From Pseudomonas vlassakiae (lineage in GTDB: Bacteria; Pseudomonadota; Gammaproteobacteria; Pseudomonadales; Pseudomonadaceae): a DNA stretch of 64,000 nt. Each line of letters starts with the position of its first letter. Position 1 is the stretch's first letter. The notes beneath the pieces are model-generated. The model was not told the DNA's origin, searched no databases, and saw only the letters and a list, made by a program, of their open reading frames with translations. Where the stretch lies: NCBI RefSeq assembly GCF_014269035.2, contig NZ_JABWRP020000009.1:1-64000 (forward strand), given 5' to 3'. Position numbers and translations under genes: made by a program. This document shows positions 25,902-39,061 of the stretch, in pieces.

Positions 25902-27755
25902 TCATACCGCTGCCACTACTACAGCGCCGAGTACCAGCACTGCGCCAACGGCGATCGAAGCGGTGTACCAGCGCAGCTGGCCGGTCTCGGTCTTGCTCAT
26001 GGCGACGTTGCCGCCGCGAGCCAGGCGCGGGATCAGGCCGATGCTGCGGTCAACCGGATCCTTGCGCAGGACGTGGCTGATCAGCAGGTAAGGTTTGACG
26101 AACAGCTTGTCGTAGATCCAGTCGAAGCCCCAGGCAGCGAACCACCAGGCCGACAGCACACGGCCGATGCCGCTGTTGGCGACCGCGCTGACGAAGCTGC
26201 GCTTGCCCAGGAACAGCAGGGCCGACAGCAGGATGCCGGCGATGGCGATGGCACCCGAGGTGATCTCCAGCGCGTGCTTGGCTTCGCCACCGGCATGGCC
26301 GGCGCTCTCCGGCAGTACACCGGCCAGCGGCGGGGTGATCCAGGCGCCGACGAAGGTCGACAGCACGATCAGCACGCCCAGCGGCAGCCAGTGGCTGATG
26401 CCGTGGCCAGCGTGGGCTTCGGTCTTGGCTTCACCGTGGAAGGCGATGAAGATCAGGCGGAAGGTGTACAGCGAGGTCATGAACGCACCGACCAGGCCGG
26501 CGTACAGCAGGCCGGTGTTGCCGCTGGCGAAGGCTTCCCAGAGGATTTCGTCCTTGGAGTAGAAGCCCACGGTCACGATCGGCAAGGCTGCCAGGGCAGC
26601 ACCACCGACCACGAAGCTGGCGTAGGCCAGTGGCAGTTTCTTCCACAGGCCGCCCATCTTGAAGATGTTCTGCTCGTGGTGGCAGGCAACGATCACCGCA
26701 CCGGAGGCCAGGAACAGCAGGGCCTTGAAGAAGGCGTGGGTCATCAGGTGGAAGATCGCCGCGTCCCAGGCACCTACGCCCAGGGCGAGGAACATGTAGC
26801 CGATCTGGCTCATGGTCGAGTAGGCGAGGATACGCTTGATGTCGGTTTGCACCAGCGCGGCGAAGCCGGCCAGTACCAGGGTCACGCCACCGACCACGCC
26901 TACCAGGTGCAGGATGTCCGGCGCCAGCAGGAACAGGCCGTTGGTACGGGCGATCAGGTACACGCCCGCAGTCACCATGGTCGCCGCGTGGATCAGTGCC
27001 GAAACCGGAGTCGGGCCCGCCATCGCGTCGGCCAGCCAGGTCTGCAGCGGCAGCTGGGCCGATTTACCGACCGCGCCACCCAGCAGCATCAGGGTCGCCA
27101 GGACCATCCAGGTGTCGCCAGCCTGGAACTTCTGCGGTGCCAGCACCAGCAGTTCCTGCACGTTCAGGGTACCCAGCTGGGCGAACAGGATGAACAGGCC
27201 GATGGCCATGAACACGTCGCCGATACGGGTGACGATGAACGCCTTGAGTGCCGCGTTACCGTTGTTGCGGTTGCTGTAGTAGAAACCGATCAACAGGTAC
27301 GAGCACAGGCCCACGCCTTCCCAGCCGAAGTAGATGAACAGCAGGTTATCGCCGAGGATCAGGAACAGCATGCTGGCGATGAACAGGTTGGTGTACGAGA
27401 AGAAGCGCGAGTAACCGGCTTCGCCACGCATGTACCAGGAGGCGAACAGGTGGATCAGGAAGCCGACACCGGTGACCACGCCGAGCATGGTGACCGACAG
27501 GCCGTCCAGGTACAGGGTGAAGTTCGGCGCGAAGCCGTCCACCGACATCCACTGCCACAGCAGCTGGCTGTAGGCGCCACCCTCAGGCGGGGCGACGTTG
27601 AACTGCCAGATGACGTAGGCGGCGGTGGCGGCCGACAGGCCCACCGAGCCGACGCCGATCAGGGCGGACAGGTTCTCCGAGAACCGCCCGCGCGAGAACG
27701 ACAGCAGCAGGAAGCCGACGAGGGGGAAGACGAAAGTCAGGAAGAGAAGGTTCAT
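25902..27755 (-). CDS. nuoL: NADH-quinone oxidoreductase subunit L
   Basis: The distal antiporter-like subunit of complex I, 617 aa. Signatures include the [21 protein letters not shown] helix with the essential glutamate and [32 protein letters not shown] long C-terminal amphipathic (lateral) helix lies parallel to the membrane. The ATG overlaps the nuoK stop by 4 bp, typical of coupled translation. Confidence 0.97.
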
Positions 27756-28060
27756 CCGCGCATCTCACTGGCAGCATCGATGTCGAGAGTGTGGAAGCGG
27801 CGATACAGCTGCAGCAGGATCGCCAGGCCAATGCTGGCCTCGGCGGCTGCCAGGCTGATCACCAGAATGAACATCACCTGGCCGTCGGGCTGGACCCAAC
27901 GGGCACCGGCGACGATGAACGCCAGGGCAGAGGCGTTCATCATGACTTCCAGGCTCATGAGCACGAAGAGGATGTTGCGGCGGACCATCAGGCCAACCAG
28001 ACCTAAGCAGAACAGGATGCCGGCGACTGCCAGACCATGCTCGAGAGGGATAGCACCCAT
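27752..28060 (-). CDS. nuoK: NADH-quinone oxidoreductase subunit K
   Basis: Small three-helix membrane subunit of complex I, 102 aa. Two buried glutamates of the proton path are visible in [18 protein letters not shown] and [19 protein letters not shown]. It overlaps nuoL by 4 bp and is 3 bp after nuoJ. Confidence 0.97.
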
Positions 28061-28063
28061 GAT

Positions 28064-28564
28064 TTACTCCTTCGCCTCGTTGCGGCCCAGGTGGAAGGCG
28101 GTGACGGCTGCAGCGAGCAGCAGCATCGAGGCCAGTTCGACCACCAGCAGGTACGGGCCGAACAGGCTGATACCCACTGCTTTCGCGCCGACGGTGGTAC
28201 CGCTGATGGCCGCGCCGCTCGGCGCGACGAACAGCACGTACAGCAGCTCCAGCAGCAGCAGGGCGGCCAGGATCACCGGCCCGGCCCAGATGCCGGGCTT
28301 GAGCCAGCCCCGTTCCTGGGCGACCGAAGCCGGCCCGAGGTTGAGCATCATCACCACGAAGACGAACAGCACCATGATGGCGCCGGCGTAGGCGATCACT
28401 TCCAGGGCGCCGGCAAACGGCGCGCCCAGGGCGAAGAAGATCATCGCGACGGAAATCAGCGAGATGATCAGGTAAAGCAAGGCGTGCACGGGGTTGGTGC
28501 CCGTCACCACCCGGAGGGTGGAGACCACGGCGATCCCGGATGCGAAGTAGAAAGCGAATTCCAT
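28064..28564 (-). CDS. nuoJ: NADH-quinone oxidoreductase subunit J
   Basis: Five-helix membrane subunit of complex I, 166 aa. The conserved third helix with a pi-bulge is seen as [23 protein letters not shown]. It sits 10 bp after nuoI and 3 bp before nuoK. Confidence 0.97.
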   Translation of the reverse strand: MEFAFYFASGIAVVSTLRVVTGTNPVHALLYLIISLISVAMIFFALGAPFAGALEVIAYAGAIMVLFVFVVMMLNLGPASVAQERGWLKPGIWAGPVILAALLLLELLYVLFVAPSGAAISGTTVGAKAVGISLFGPYLLVVELASMLLLAAAVTAFHLGRNEAKE

Positions 28565-28574
28565 CTTTCTGTCC

Positions 28575-29123
28575 TTATGGGAGCAAGCTCTTCACGTTGA
28601 TCGGCTCGGCTTCGTTCTGCGCAGCGCCCTTCGGCTTGCCAGCGATCGCCATACCCGCAACACGGTAGAAGTTGTAGTCAGGGTTCTTGCCGGGGCCGGA
28701 GATCAGCAGATCTTCTTTCTCGTACACCAGGTCCTGACGCTTGAACTCGGCCATTTCGAAATCCGGAGTCAGCTGGATCGCGGTGGTCGGGCATGCTTCT
28801 TCACACAGGCCACAGAAGATGCAGCGCGAGAAGTTGATGCGGAAGAACTCCGGGTACCAGCGGCCGTCCTCGGTCTCGGCCTTCTGCAGCGAAATGCAGC
28901 CGACCGGGCAGGCCACCGCGCAGAGGTTGCACGCTACGCAGCGCTCCTCGCCATCGGGGTCGCGGGTGAGGACGATGCGGCCGCGGTAGCGCGGCGGCAG
29001 GTACACGGGTTCTTCGGGGTACTGCAGGGTATCGCGCTTGCGGAACCCGTGGGAGAACACCATTGCCAGGCTGCGCAGCTGGGTGCCGGTGCCCTTAACG
29101 ATGTCGCCGATATACTTGAACAT
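28575..29123 (-). CDS. nuoI: NADH-quinone oxidoreductase subunit I
   Basis: Peripheral-arm subunit (TYKY homologue), 182 aa. It binds clusters N6a and N6b through two ferredoxin motifs, [15 protein letters not shown] and [15 protein letters not shown]. It relays electrons from NuoG toward NuoB. Eleven bp after nuoH. Confidence 0.97.
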   Translation of the reverse strand: MFKYIGDIVKGTGTQLRSLAMVFSHGFRKRDTLQYPEEPVYLPPRYRGRIVLTRDPDGEERCVACNLCAVACPVGCISLQKAETEDGRWYPEFFRINFSRCIFCGLCEEACPTTAIQLTPDFEMAEFKRQDLVYEKEDLLISGPGKNPDYNFYRVAGMAIAGKPKGAAQNEAEPINVKSLLP

Positions 29124-29134
29124 GGGTCAAATCC

Positions 29135-30142
29135 TCACTGGGCCGCGACGGCTGGCGTGTTGTAGAGCACGATCGCAGCGGTCACCAGCAAATTGATCAG
29201 GGTCAGCGGCAGGCAGAACTTCCAGCTGAAGTCCATCACCTGGTCATAGCGTGGGCGCGGGATCGAGGCGCGCAGCAGGATGAACAGCATGATGAAGAAC
29301 GCGGTCTTCAGGGCGAACCACAGGAACGGCAGTTGCGGCAGGATGCCGAACGGGCCGTGCCAGCCGCCGAAGAACAGGGTCACCAGCAGCGCCGAGATGA
29401 GGATGATGCCGATGTACTCACCGACGAAGAACATGCCCCATTTCATGCCGGCATACTCGATGTGGTAGCCGTCGGCCAGTTCCTGTTCCGCTTCCGGCTG
29501 GTCGAACGGGTGACGGTGGGTCACGGCGACGCCAGCGATGAAGAAGGTGCAGAAGCCGAAGAACTGCGGAATGATGAACCACAGGTTCTGAGCCTGGTAT
29601 TCAACGATGTCGCGCATGTTGAACGAGCCCACCTGCACCACCACGCCCATCAGCGCCAGGCCCAGGAACACTTCGTACGACACGGTCTGGGCCGAGGCAC
29701 GCAAGCTGCCCAGCAGGGCGTACTTGTTGTTCGACGACCAGCCGGCGAACAGCACTGCGTAGACCGACAGGCCGGCCATGGCGAAGAAGAACAGCAGGCC
29801 GATGTTCAGGTCGGCGACGCCCCACAGCGGGGTGATCGGGATCACGCAGAAGGCGATCAGCAGGGCACTCATGGCCACCACTGGCGCCAGGGTGAAAATC
29901 ATCCGATCGACGAAGGGCGGGTTCCAGTCTTCCTTGAAGAACATCTTCAGCATGTCGGCAGCGATCTGGAACATGCCGAACGGGCCGACGCGGTTCGGAC
30001 CGTAACGGTCCTGCCACCAGCCCAGCAGGCGCCGCTCGACGAAGCTGAGCAGCGCGCCGCAGACCACCACCGCGAGCAGGACCACGATGGCCCGGACCAC
30101 GGTGAGGATCACATCGATCACTTCGGGGGTGAACCAGCTCAT
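29135..30142 (-). CDS. nuoH: NADH-quinone oxidoreductase subunit H
   Basis: Membrane subunit at the quinone chamber, 335 aa with about eight helices. The conserved quinone-site loop is recognisable as [15 protein letters not shown]. The acidic loop [23 protein letters not shown] is also present, shown here in part. It overlaps nuoG by 4 bp. Confidence 0.97.
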   Translation of the reverse strand: MSWFTPEVIDVILTVVRAIVVLLAVVVCGALLSFVERRLLGWWQDRYGPNRVGPFGMFQIAADMLKMFFKEDWNPPFVDRMIFTLAPVVAMSALLIAFCVIPITPLWGVADLNIGLLFFFAMAGLSVYAVLFAGWSSNNKYALLGSLRASAQTVSYEVFLGLALMGVVVQVGSFNMRDIVEYQAQNLWFIIPQFFGFCTFFIAGVAVTHRHPFDQPEAEQELADGYHIEYAGMKWGMFFVGEYIGIILISALLVTLFFGGWHGPFGILPQLPFLWFALKTAFFIMLFILLRASIPRPRYDQVMDFSWKFCLPLTLINLLVTAAIVLYNTPAVAAQ

Positions 30143-32853
30143 TGTGCTGCCTCCTGCAGACCTTCGACGGATGCACCGAAGATGGCAGGCGGGATGCCGG
30201 CCAGGCCTTTGGGCAGGGCAACCAGGCCAGCGCCCAGTTCTTCATTGATGCGCAGCGGCAGGCGCAGGGCCACGCCCGCGACGTTCAGGCTCAGCAGGGC
30301 GCCGTCGTTGACCCCCAGGCGGTCGGCTTCGGACTTGGCCAGCGCCACGTAGGCGGACGGGATGCGCTCTTGCACCGGGGCGGCGCGCGAAGAACTCTCT
30401 TCGCTGCCGAACAGATGGAAGAACGGTACCGCAGTCCAGGTCCCACGGGCCGGGTTGAACGCGCCGGGGATGGCGGTGAACCAGTTCAGGCGATCGCCTT
30501 GCGATTCGATCAGGCGTACGCCCGGGTCACCGGCACGCAGGTGACCACCGACCTCGTCCTGGAACTTGTTCCAGGCTTGCGGCGAGTTCCAGCCTGGCGA
30601 CCAGGCGAACGGCACCTGCTGACGCGGTTCGGCCGAACCCGAGTAACCTTCCATGGAGAAGGCGAATGCGGTGTCCTTGTCCTGCGGGGTACGAGGCTCG
30701 TGCACGCTGATGTTGGCGCGCATGGCGGTACGGCCGGAGTAGCGCAGCGGCTCACGGGCCAGCTTCATGCCCTTGATGCGGAACGCGGCGCTTGGCGCGG
30801 CGTTGACGATGCCAGCCAGTTGCGGGGCAGCTTCGGCGCAGGCGCTGGTGACATGGTCCAGTTGGGTCCAGTCGACCGGCTTGTTGAGCAGGGTGGCACG
30901 CAGGGCGTGCATCCAGCGCCAGCCTTCGTGCACCAGGATGCTGCTGTCCAGGTACTGCGGGTCGAACACCTGGAAGAAGCGCTGGGCGCGGCCTTCCTGG
31001 CTGACCAGGGTACCGTCGCCTTCGGCGAAGGATGCAGCCGGCAGCACCAGGTGGGCGCGGTCGACAGTGGCCGTCTTGGAATGGTCGGCGACGATCACCA
31101 CCTTGGCCGCAGCCAGGGCTGCGTCGACCTTGGCGGCCGGTACGCGGGCGTACAGGTCGTTCTCCAGTACGACAATGGCGTCGGCCTTGCCGCTGATGAC
31201 GGCATCCAGTGCGGCATCGACCGACTCGCCACCCAGCATGGCCATGCCGAGGCTGTTGGCCTCAGGCACTACCAGGCTCAGCGAACCGTTCTTCTCGCGC
31301 AGTTTCAGGGCCTTGGCGATGTTGGCGGCAGCTTCGATCAGTGCCGGGTCGGCCAGCGAGGTACCGGCCACGACCAGTGGGCGCTTGGCGGCGACCAGGG
31401 CATCGGCGATGCGTTGGGCCAAGGCATGGGCTTCGTCGTCCAGGCCGGCGACTGCCGGTGCGCTCGGGTCGATGGCGTGGGCCACGGCGAAACCGATGCG
31501 GGCCAGGTCGGCCGGGGCGGCGTGCACGCATTCTTCAGCGACGTCGTCCAGCTTGGTTTCCGCCAGCGAGGCAATGAACAGCGGGTACAGCGCGTGCTGG
31601 CCGATGTTCTTCACGGCAGCGTCGAGCCACGGCTGAACCTTCATCGCCTCGGCCATGGCCTCGGCCTTGCCCTTGGTGGCCTGGCGTACGGCCAGGGCAA
31701 CCCGGGCTGCGGTCTGGGTCAGGTCTTCACCGAGCACGAACACGGCGTCGTGGTCTTCGATGTCGCGCAGGGTCGGGACTGGCAGCGGGCTGTTGTTCAG
31801 CACATCCAGGACCAGGCGGACGCGGGCCAGTTCGCCTGCTTCCATGCCGGAGTAGAAGTAGTCGGCGCCGACCAGCTCACGCAGGCCGTAGTTGCTTTCG
31901 AGGCTGGCGCGTGGCGAACCGATACCGACGATGGTGCGGCCGCGCAGCAGGTCGGCGGCCTTGTCCAGGGCAGCGTCCAGGCCCAGCTTGGTGCCGTCGG
32001 CCAGGTGTGGCTGGCGCGGGCGGTCCTTGCGGTTGACATAGCCATAGCCGAAGCGGCCGCGGTCGCACAGGAAGTACTGGTTGACCGAACCGTTGAAGCG
32101 GTTCTCGATGCGGCGCAGTTCGCCGTAGCGCTCGCCCGGGCTGATGTTGCAGCCGCTGGAGCAGCCATGGCAGATGCTTGGGGCGAACTGCATGTCCCAC
32201 TTGCGGTTGTAGCGCTCGGAGTGGGTCTTGTCGGTGAATACGCCGGTCGGGCAGACCTCGGTCAGGTTGCCGGAGAACTCGCTTTCCAGCACGCCGTCTT
32301 CGACGCGGCCGAAGTACACGTTGTCGTGGGCGCCGTAAACGCCCAGGTCGGTACCACCGGCATAGTCCTTGTAGTAGCGCACGCAGCGGTAGCAGGCGAT
32401 GCAGCGGTTCATCTCATGGGCGATGAACGGGCCAAGGTCCTGGTTCTGGTGGGTACGCTTGGTGAAACGGTAGCGGCGCTCGTTGTGGCCGGTCATCACC
32501 GTCATGTCTTGCAGGTGGCAGTGGCCGCCTTCCTCGCACACCGGGCAGTCGTGCGGGTGGTTGGTCATCAGCCATTCGACGACGCTGGCGCGGAACGCCT
32601 TGGACTCTTCATCGTCGATGGAAATCCAGGTGCCGTCGGAGGCAGGGGTCATGCAGGACATGACGATACGACCACGGGTGTCGTTCTCGTCGGTGTACTG
32701 CTTGACCGCACACTGCCGGCAGGCGCCGACGCTACCAAGCGCCGGGTGCCAGCAGAAATAAGGGATGTCGAGGCCGAGCGACAGACACGCCTGTAACAGG
32801 TTGTCTGCACCGTTGACTTCGAGCGCTTTGCCGTCTACGTGGATAGTGGCCAT
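30139..32853 (-). CDS. nuoG: NADH-quinone oxidoreductase subunit G
   Basis: Largest peripheral subunit of complex I, 904 aa. The N-terminal 2Fe-2S ferredoxin domain ([19 protein letters not shown]) is followed by the His-Cys motif ([14 protein letters not shown]). Next come 4Fe-4S motifs ([13 protein letters not shown]) and then the molybdopterin-oxidoreductase-like domain carrying the N7-type cluster ([16 protein letters not shown]). It conducts electrons from NuoE/F to NuoI. It follows nuoF by 129 bp, the largest gap in the operon, and overlaps nuoH. Confidence 0.97.
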   Translation of the reverse strand: MATIHVDGKALEVNGADNLLQACLSLGLDIPYFCWHPALGSVGACRQCAVKQYTDENDTRGRIVMSCMTPASDGTWISIDDEESKAFRASVVEWLMTNHPHDCPVCEEGGHCHLQDMTVMTGHNERRYRFTKRTHQNQDLGPFIAHEMNRCIACYRCVRYYKDYAGGTDLGVYGAHDNVYFGRVEDGVLESEFSGNLTEVCPTGVFTDKTHSERYNRKWDMQFAPSICHGCSSGCNISPGERYGELRRIENRFNGSVNQYFLCDRGRFGYGYVNRKDRPRQPHLADGTKLGLDAALDKAADLLRGRTIVGIGSPRASLESNYGLRELVGADYFYSGMEAGELARVRLVLDVLNNSPLPVPTLRDIEDHDAVFVLGEDLTQTAARVALAVRQATKGKAEAMAEAMKVQPWLDAAVKNIGQHALYPLFIASLAETKLDDVAEECVHAAPADLARIGFAVAHAIDPSAPAVAGLDDEAHALAQRIADALVAAKRPLVVAGTSLADPALIEAAANIAKALKLREKNGSLSLVVPEANSLGMAMLGGESVDAALDAVISGKADAIVVLENDLYARVPAAKVDAALAAAKVVIVADHSKTATVDRAHLVLPAASFAEGDGTLVSQEGRAQRFFQVFDPQYLDSSILVHEGWRWMHALRATLLNKPVDWTQLDHVTSACAEAAPQLAGIVNAAPSAAFRIKGMKLAREPLRYSGRTAMRANISVHEPRTPQDKDTAFAFSMEGYSGSAEPRQQVPFAWSPGWNSPQAWNKFQDEVGGHLRAGDPGVRLIESQGDRLNWFTAIPGAFNPARGTWTAVPFFHLFGSEESSSRAAPVQERIPSAYVALAKSEADRLGVNDGALLSLNVAGVALRLPLRINEELGAGLVALPKGLAGIPPAIFGASVEGLQEAAQ

Positions 32854-32982
32854 TGTTCAAAGTTCTTCGTTGGCCCGCGTGAGCGGGCGTGGCTAATGGA
32901 AATCGGTGAGCTTGCGACACGCCACGATCGACTCGGGCCTGTCAGCTGGCGAGCGGCTCGGGCCACCCGCCTTGTCATCTTG

Positions 32983-34347
32983 TTATGCGCCGACCACGAT
33001 CGGTTTGGCCAGGTCAGGGCGCAGGGTGCCTGCAGCGGACGCTGGCGCGACACCCGCCTCGAACTCGGACCGGAAGTATTTGATAGCACTGCCCAACGGC
33101 TCGACGGCACCCGGTGCGTGAGCACAGAAGGTACGGCCCGGGCCGAGGAAGTTGACCAGGCCCAGCAGCGTCTCGATGTCTTCGGCGCGGCCCTGGCCTT
33201 TCTCCAGTGCGCGCAGCATCTTCACGCTCCACGGCAGGCCGTCACGGCACGGGGTGCACCAGCCGCACGACTCGCGGGCAAAGAACTCTTCCATGTTGCG
33301 CAGCAGCGAGACCATGTTGATGCTGTCGTCGACCGCCATGGCCAAGCCGGTACCCATCCGGGTGCCGACCTTGGCGATGCCACCGGCATACATCTGGGCG
33401 TCGAGGTGCTCGGGCAGCAGGAAGCCGGTACCGGCGCCGCCTGGCTGCCAGCACTTGAGCTTGTAGCCGTCGCGCATGCCACCGGCGTAGTCTTCGAACA
33501 GCTCGCGGGCGGTAACGCCGAACGGCAGTTCCCACAGGCCTGGGTTCTTCACCTTGCCGGAGAAGCCCATCAGCTTGGTGCCGTGGTCTTCGCTGCCTTC
33601 ACGGGCCAGCGACTTGTACCAGTCGTTGCCGTTGGCGACGATGGCCGGGACGTTGCACAGGGTTTCGACGTTGTTTACGCACGTTGGCTTGCCCCATACG
33701 CCAACGGCGGCTGGGAAGGGCGGCTTGGAGCGCGGGTTGGCGCGGCGGCCTTCGAGGGAGTTGATCAGCGCGGTTTCTTCACCGCAGATGTAGCGCCCGG
33801 CGCCGGTGTGCACGAACAGTTCGAAATCGAAACCGCTACCGAGAATGTTCTTGCCCAGCAGGCCGGCGGCCTTGGCTTCGTCGATGGCGCGGTTGAGGTT
33901 CTTCGCCGCGGTGGTGTATTCGCCACGCAGGAAGATGTAGCCACGGTAGGCCTTCAGGGCGCGGGCGCTGATCAGCATGCCCTCGACCAGCAGATGGGGC
34001 TGTTGCTCCATCAGCATGCGGTCCTTCCAGGTGTTCGGTTCCATTTCGTCCGCGTTGCACAGCAGGTAGCGGATGTTCATGGATTCGTCTTTGGGCATCA
34101 GGCCCCACTTCACGCCAGTGGGGAAGCCCGCGCCACCGCGGCCCTTGAGGCCGGAGTCCTTGACGCTCTGCACGATGTCGTCGGCGGACATGTCGGCCAG
34201 CGCCTTGCGCGCGGCGGCGTAGCCGTTCTTCGACTGGTACTCGGCCAGCCAGACCGGCTCGCCGTCATCACGCAGGCGCCAGGTCAGCGGGTGGGTTTCG
34301 GCCGAGCGCGCGATGCGGTTGGCCGGGCCGAAGGAAGTCATGGTCAT
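32983..34347 (-). CDS. nuoF: NADH-quinone oxidoreductase subunit F
   Basis: NADH- and FMN-binding subunit, 454 aa. The glycine-rich nucleotide site [16 protein letters not shown], the FMN region and the N3 cluster motif [15 protein letters not shown] are all present. Entry point of electrons into complex I. Its start overlaps the nuoE stop by 4 bp. Confidence 0.97.
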   Translation of the reverse strand: MTMTSFGPANRIARSAETHPLTWRLRDDGEPVWLAEYQSKNGYAAARKALADMSADDIVQSVKDSGLKGRGGAGFPTGVKWGLMPKDESMNIRYLLCNADEMEPNTWKDRMLMEQQPHLLVEGMLISARALKAYRGYIFLRGEYTTAAKNLNRAIDEAKAAGLLGKNILGSGFDFELFVHTGAGRYICGEETALINSLEGRRANPRSKPPFPAAVGVWGKPTCVNNVETLCNVPAIVANGNDWYKSLAREGSEDHGTKLMGFSGKVKNPGLWELPFGVTARELFEDYAGGMRDGYKLKCWQPGGAGTGFLLPEHLDAQMYAGGIAKVGTRMGTGLAMAVDDSINMVSLLRNMEEFFARESCGWCTPCRDGLPWSVKMLRALEKGQGRAEDIETLLGLVNFLGPGRTFCAHAPGAVEPLGSAIKYFRSEFEAGVAPASAAGTLRPDLAKPIVVGA

Positions 34348-34841
34348 ACGTAACCCTCCAGCAGTTTGGAAACGCCAGCCGGCTGCACGTCACCGAAGGT
34401 GTCGTCGTCGATCATCAGCGCCGGGGCCTTGTCACAGTTGCCCAGGCAGCACACCGGCAGCAGGGTGAAGCGCCCGTCCGCGGTGGTCTGGCCGAGGCCG
34501 ATGCCCAGTTCGCTCTGGATCTGGCTGACCACCGATTCGTGGCCACCGATGTAGCAGACCATGCTGTCGCACACGCGGATGATGTGGCGGCCCACCGGCT
34601 GGCGGAAGATCTGGCTGTAGAAGGTGGCCACACCCTCGACGTCGCTGGCCGGGATGCCCAGCACTTCGCCGATGGCGTGGATGGCGCCGTCCGGCACCCA
34701 GCCACGTTCCTTCTGGACGATCTTCAGGGCTTCGATGGACGCCGCGCGCGGGTCCTCGTAGTGATGCATTTCGTGCTCGATGGCCGAGCGCTCGGTTTCG
34801 CTCAGGGCGAAACGGTCTGTCTGGATAAGCGTGCTGTTCAT
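34344..34841 (-). CDS. nuoE: NADH-quinone oxidoreductase subunit E
   Basis: Thioredoxin-fold 2Fe-2S subunit, 165 aa, binding cluster N1a through cysteines in [11 protein letters not shown] and [14 protein letters not shown]. It forms the NADH dehydrogenase module with NuoF and NuoG. Two bp after nuoCD. Confidence 0.97.
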   Translation of the reverse strand: MNSTLIQTDRFALSETERSAIEHEMHHYEDPRAASIEALKIVQKERGWVPDGAIHAIGEVLGIPASDVEGVATFYSQIFRQPVGRHIIRVCDSMVCYIGGHESVVSQIQSELGIGLGQTTADGRFTLLPVCCLGNCDKAPALMIDDDTFGDVQPAGVSKLLEGYV

Positions 34842-34843
34842 GC

Positions 34844-36643
<1,800 letters not shown>

Positions 36644-36704
36644 TCAGCGTTAAGAATGAAGCCAGGCCGCCGGCTCTTTCGGGAGCGGGCGGCAGGTCGC
36701 TGGA

Positions 36705-37388
36705 TCAGACTTCGTCGGGGCTGCGCAGGTTGGTTACCGCAATGCGCTGTTCACGACGCAGGTCCTTCTGGGCTGGCATCTCGGCACGGTAGATGCCTTG
36801 ATCACCAACCACCCAGGAAAGCGGGCGTCGTTCTTGGCCAATCGACTCCTGCAGCAGCATCAAGCCTTGCAGGAAAGCCTCAGGGCGCGGCGGGCAGCCA
36901 GGCACGTAGACGTCCACGGGGAGGAACTTGTCGACCCCCTGAACGACCGAGTAGATGTCGTACATGCCACCGGAGTTGGCGCACGAACCCATGGAGATGA
37001 CCCACTTCGGTTCGAGCATCTGCTCATACAGGCGCTGGATGATCGGCGCCATTTTGACGAAGCAGGTACCGGCGATGACCATGAAGTCGGCCTGGCGCGG
37101 CGAGGCCCGGATGACTTCGGCGCCGAAGCGGGCGATGTCGTGGGGCGCCGTGAAGGCCGTGGTCATTTCCACGTAGCAGCAGGACAGGCCGAAGTTGTAC
37201 GGCCAGAGGGAGTTCTTGCGACCCCAGTTGACCGCGCCACGCATCACATCTTCAAGCTTGCCCATGAAGATGTTCTTGTGGACCTGGTCCTCGAGCAGCT
37301 GGTCGGTGACGGTTTCCCGATCACCTACCGGGTATTGCTCGTTGGGCGCATCCGGATCGATTCTGGTGAGATTGTATTGCATTGCCAA
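36705..37388 (-). CDS. nuoB: NADH-quinone oxidoreductase subunit B
   Basis: A 227-aa peripheral subunit (PSST homologue) that holds cluster N2, the last electron carrier before quinone. The four cysteines occur as the tandem pair in LSCCYVEM, in [12 protein letters not shown] context, in [10 protein letters not shown], and in [15 protein letters not shown] or upstream start is unnecessary; the ATG is 4 bp from nuoA's stop. Confidence 0.97.
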   Translation of the reverse strand: MAMQYNLTRIDPDAPNEQYPVGDRETVTDQLLEDQVHKNIFMGKLEDVMRGAVNWGRKNSLWPYNFGLSCCYVEMTTAFTAPHDIARFGAEVIRASPRQADFMVIAGTCFVKMAPIIQRLYEQMLEPKWVISMGSCANSGGMYDIYSVVQGVDKFLPVDVYVPGCPPRPEAFLQGLMLLQESIGQERRPLSWVVGDQGIYRAEMPAQKDLRREQRIAVTNLRSPDEV

Positions 37389-37392
37389 AGCC

Positions 37393-37806
37393 TCATTGTT
37401 TCAGCTTCGCTTGCCGCTTGCGGCGACCTTCGGGTGCCCAGTCAAGGGCTCCGACGCGCCATAGGTAGACAAGACCAGCCAACAGAATTGCTATGAAAAC
37501 GAGTGCTTCGACGAATCCGGTCCAGCCACTTTCGCGGACGGACACAGACCATGCATACAGGAAGAGGGCTTCGATATCGAAGATCACGAACAGCATCGCG
37601 ACCAGATAGAATTTGGCGGACAGGCGCAGGCGGGCGCTGCCGACGGGCAGCATGCCGGATTCGAAGGGTTCGTTCTTGGCACGGCCCCAGGCCTTGCTAC
37701 CGAGCAGGCTGGACAGGCCGAGCATGAAGGCACACAGGCCGACGACACCCAGGAGGAAGATGGCAAAGCCCCAGTTGTGGGCGATGAGTCCTGCCGAATC
37801 GGACAT
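37393..37806 (-). CDS. nuoA: NADH-quinone oxidoreductase subunit A
   Basis: First gene of the nuo operon, 137 aa with three membrane helices. The hallmark loop [28 protein letters not shown] is present (quoted in part), as is [12 protein letters not shown]. It sits at the membrane/peripheral arm junction near the quinone site. A long leader with a Fur-like box lies upstream. Confidence 0.97.
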
Positions 37807-38187
37807 GCTAGAAATCCTTATACAGAGACCCAGCTCTGCAGTCTGAAATAAGTAGAGCGGCGACGTGGTGTCGCAGGTGCAGTGACCAAATGTCGCAGCT
37901 GAATCAATCGGGCTGATTTTATGGGTAAACCCGGTGCAAGTAAAATTTCCGTTGCAAATTTATTCGTAGGATTTAGAACAAAACCCGCGCCTAACTGGCT
38001 GAAAGCCTTGAGATTCGGGCATTGCATGCGGTTTTGTTAATTATGTTTCTTGCGACTGGTAACGAATTACAAACTTCGTAATGATAATTAATATCATTTG
38101 ACCTGATGCCTTCTAATTTGGCTCTTCTGTGCCTTGTAAAGTTCATCTGCAGATTCCCCCTACTTGTAAATGCGAAAGACTCGTGTT
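37807..38187 (-). promoter_or_regulatory. nuo promoter/leader region (381 bp, no gene)
   Basis: AT-richer than its surroundings and without a credible gene. It should hold the nuo promoter: a TAAAAT -10-like element on the minus strand lies near 37918-37925. Further out, small inverted repeats (ACGAA/TTCGT around 38063-38079) precede a Fur-like box at 38082-38096. A small Fur-controlled RNA in this space cannot be excluded. Confidence 0.6.
38082..38096. promoter_or_regulatory. Near-perfect Fur box upstream of nuoA
   Basis: TGATAAT-T-AATATCA differs by a single base from the 7-1-7 Fur consensus TGATAAT-n-ATTATCA. It lies 276 bp upstream of nuoA and 92 bp beyond the end of the YhhN gene. No other gene starts nearby on either strand. 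Confidence 0.65.
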
Positions 38188-38850
38188 CTAGCAGCTTCCG
38201 ACGCCACGTGCACCGCTCTGGGTCAATACTTTATCGGTTGCGTGATGACGTGCTGACGAAGCGATCGCCCACTGGCCGAGCCAGTAGGCGAGGATGATCA
38301 GGTACGGTGCGGCGGCAAAAGGGCTGACGAAGCGGTCGATGCCGATCAGGCTGTCGGAGAATACGAACAGGCAGGCGCCCAATGCGGCGACGCCGCCACA
38401 GGCAAGCGCGCGCCAGAGCATGGCGCTGATGGCCAGGGCATAGACCGAAACCGGAAACAGCAGGGGCCCAAGGCCGTGCTGCGCAAGCACGCTGAACAGG
38501 GTGATGCCGGTGATCGCGCTCAACAGTAAGGCGGGCAGGGCGGGGCGCAGGGTCTTGCCGCAATAGGCGCGCAAGTAGGTCAGGTGGGCGCAGAGGAAAG
38601 CGGCCAGACCGAACACGAACAGGTCGGTGGGGATGGCCAGGAGGATGTCGCCGAGTGCGGAGAACGCCAGGCCGGTGGTAATCCAGCGGCGGTAGGGCGT
38701 TATTGGGGCGCTGTATAGCCAGGCAATCAGTGCCATGACCGGAATAGGCTTGGCCAGCAGGCCGAGCAGGGCGTTGTCGTTGGCCAGTGCATATATATAG
38801 AAGGCAGCGGCGGCCAGGGCGAGCATCATCAGGTGGCGTGGACGGAGCAT
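38188..38850 (-). CDS. YhhN family membrane protein (lysoplasmalogenase-like)
   Basis: A 220-aa polytopic membrane protein of the YhhN/TMEM86 family, with about eight hydrophobic helices. Conserved acidic motifs include FSALGDILLAIP and FVFSDSLIGIDRF. Eukaryotic TMEM86B hydrolyses lysoplasmalogen; the bacterial role is unsettled. The start at 38850 (MLRPRHLMM) follows AAGGA; a longer reading runs back into the REP element and is rejected. Confidence 0.87.
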   Translation of the reverse strand: MLRPRHLMMLALAAAAFYIYALANDNALLGLLAKPIPVMALIAWLYSAPITPYRRWITTGLAFSALGDILLAIPTDLFVFGLAAFLCAHLTYLRAYCGKTLRPALPALLLSAITGITLFSVLAQHGLGPLLFPVSVYALAISAMLWRALACGGVAALGACLFVFSDSLIGIDRFVSPFAAAPYLIILAYWLGQWAIASSARHHATDKVLTQSGARGVGSC

Positions 38851-38910
38851 GGGCGGTCCTTGCTGCTGGGCTGCCACAAGCATAGTCCTTATCGCGAAAT
38901 CTGCTTTGCC

Positions 38911-39005
38911 TGTACCGGCCCCTTCGCGGCTAAAGCCGCTCCTGCAGGTACTGCACAGCCTTCTGATTTTTGTAAGCGGCTTTAGCCGCGAAGGGCCGGT
39001 ACAGG
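38911..39005. repeat. Inverted REP pair (GGCTAAAGCC type)
   Basis: Two facing REP copies with cores CGCGGCTAAAGCCGC and GCGGCTTTAGCCGCG, flanked by matching TGTACCGGCC and GGCCGGTACA arms. They lie between aceA (transcribed away) and the YhhN gene, just beyond the aceA terminator. Confidence 0.88.
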
Positions 39006-39013
39006 AAAAAAGA

Positions 39014-39045
39014 AAAGCCCAGGGCTTTCGCAAGCCCCGGGCCTC
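39014..39045 (-). terminator. Rho-independent terminator of aceA
   Basis: On the minus strand a GC-rich stem (GCCCGGGGCTT with AAGCCCTGGGC, one mismatch) is followed by TTTTCTTTTTT. It starts about 18 bp after the aceA stop. Confidence 0.85.
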
Positions 39046-39061
39046 AATCAGCAATCCACGA

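Noticed and set aside
25707..28391. Very long open frame (894 codons) on the plus strand opposite nuoL-nuoM
   Set aside because: High-GC antisense artefact: low-complexity Gln/His/Gly-rich translation with no domain, exactly opposite well-conserved nuo genes.
30142..32796. 884-codon open frame opposite nuoG
   Set aside because: Same type of antisense shadow; the minus-strand NuoG has all its cluster motifs.
38106..38297. Possible small gene (63 aa) downstream of the Fur box before nuo
   Set aside because: No ribosome-binding site, overlaps the end of the YhhN gene and has atypical composition; a non-coding role for the region is more likely.
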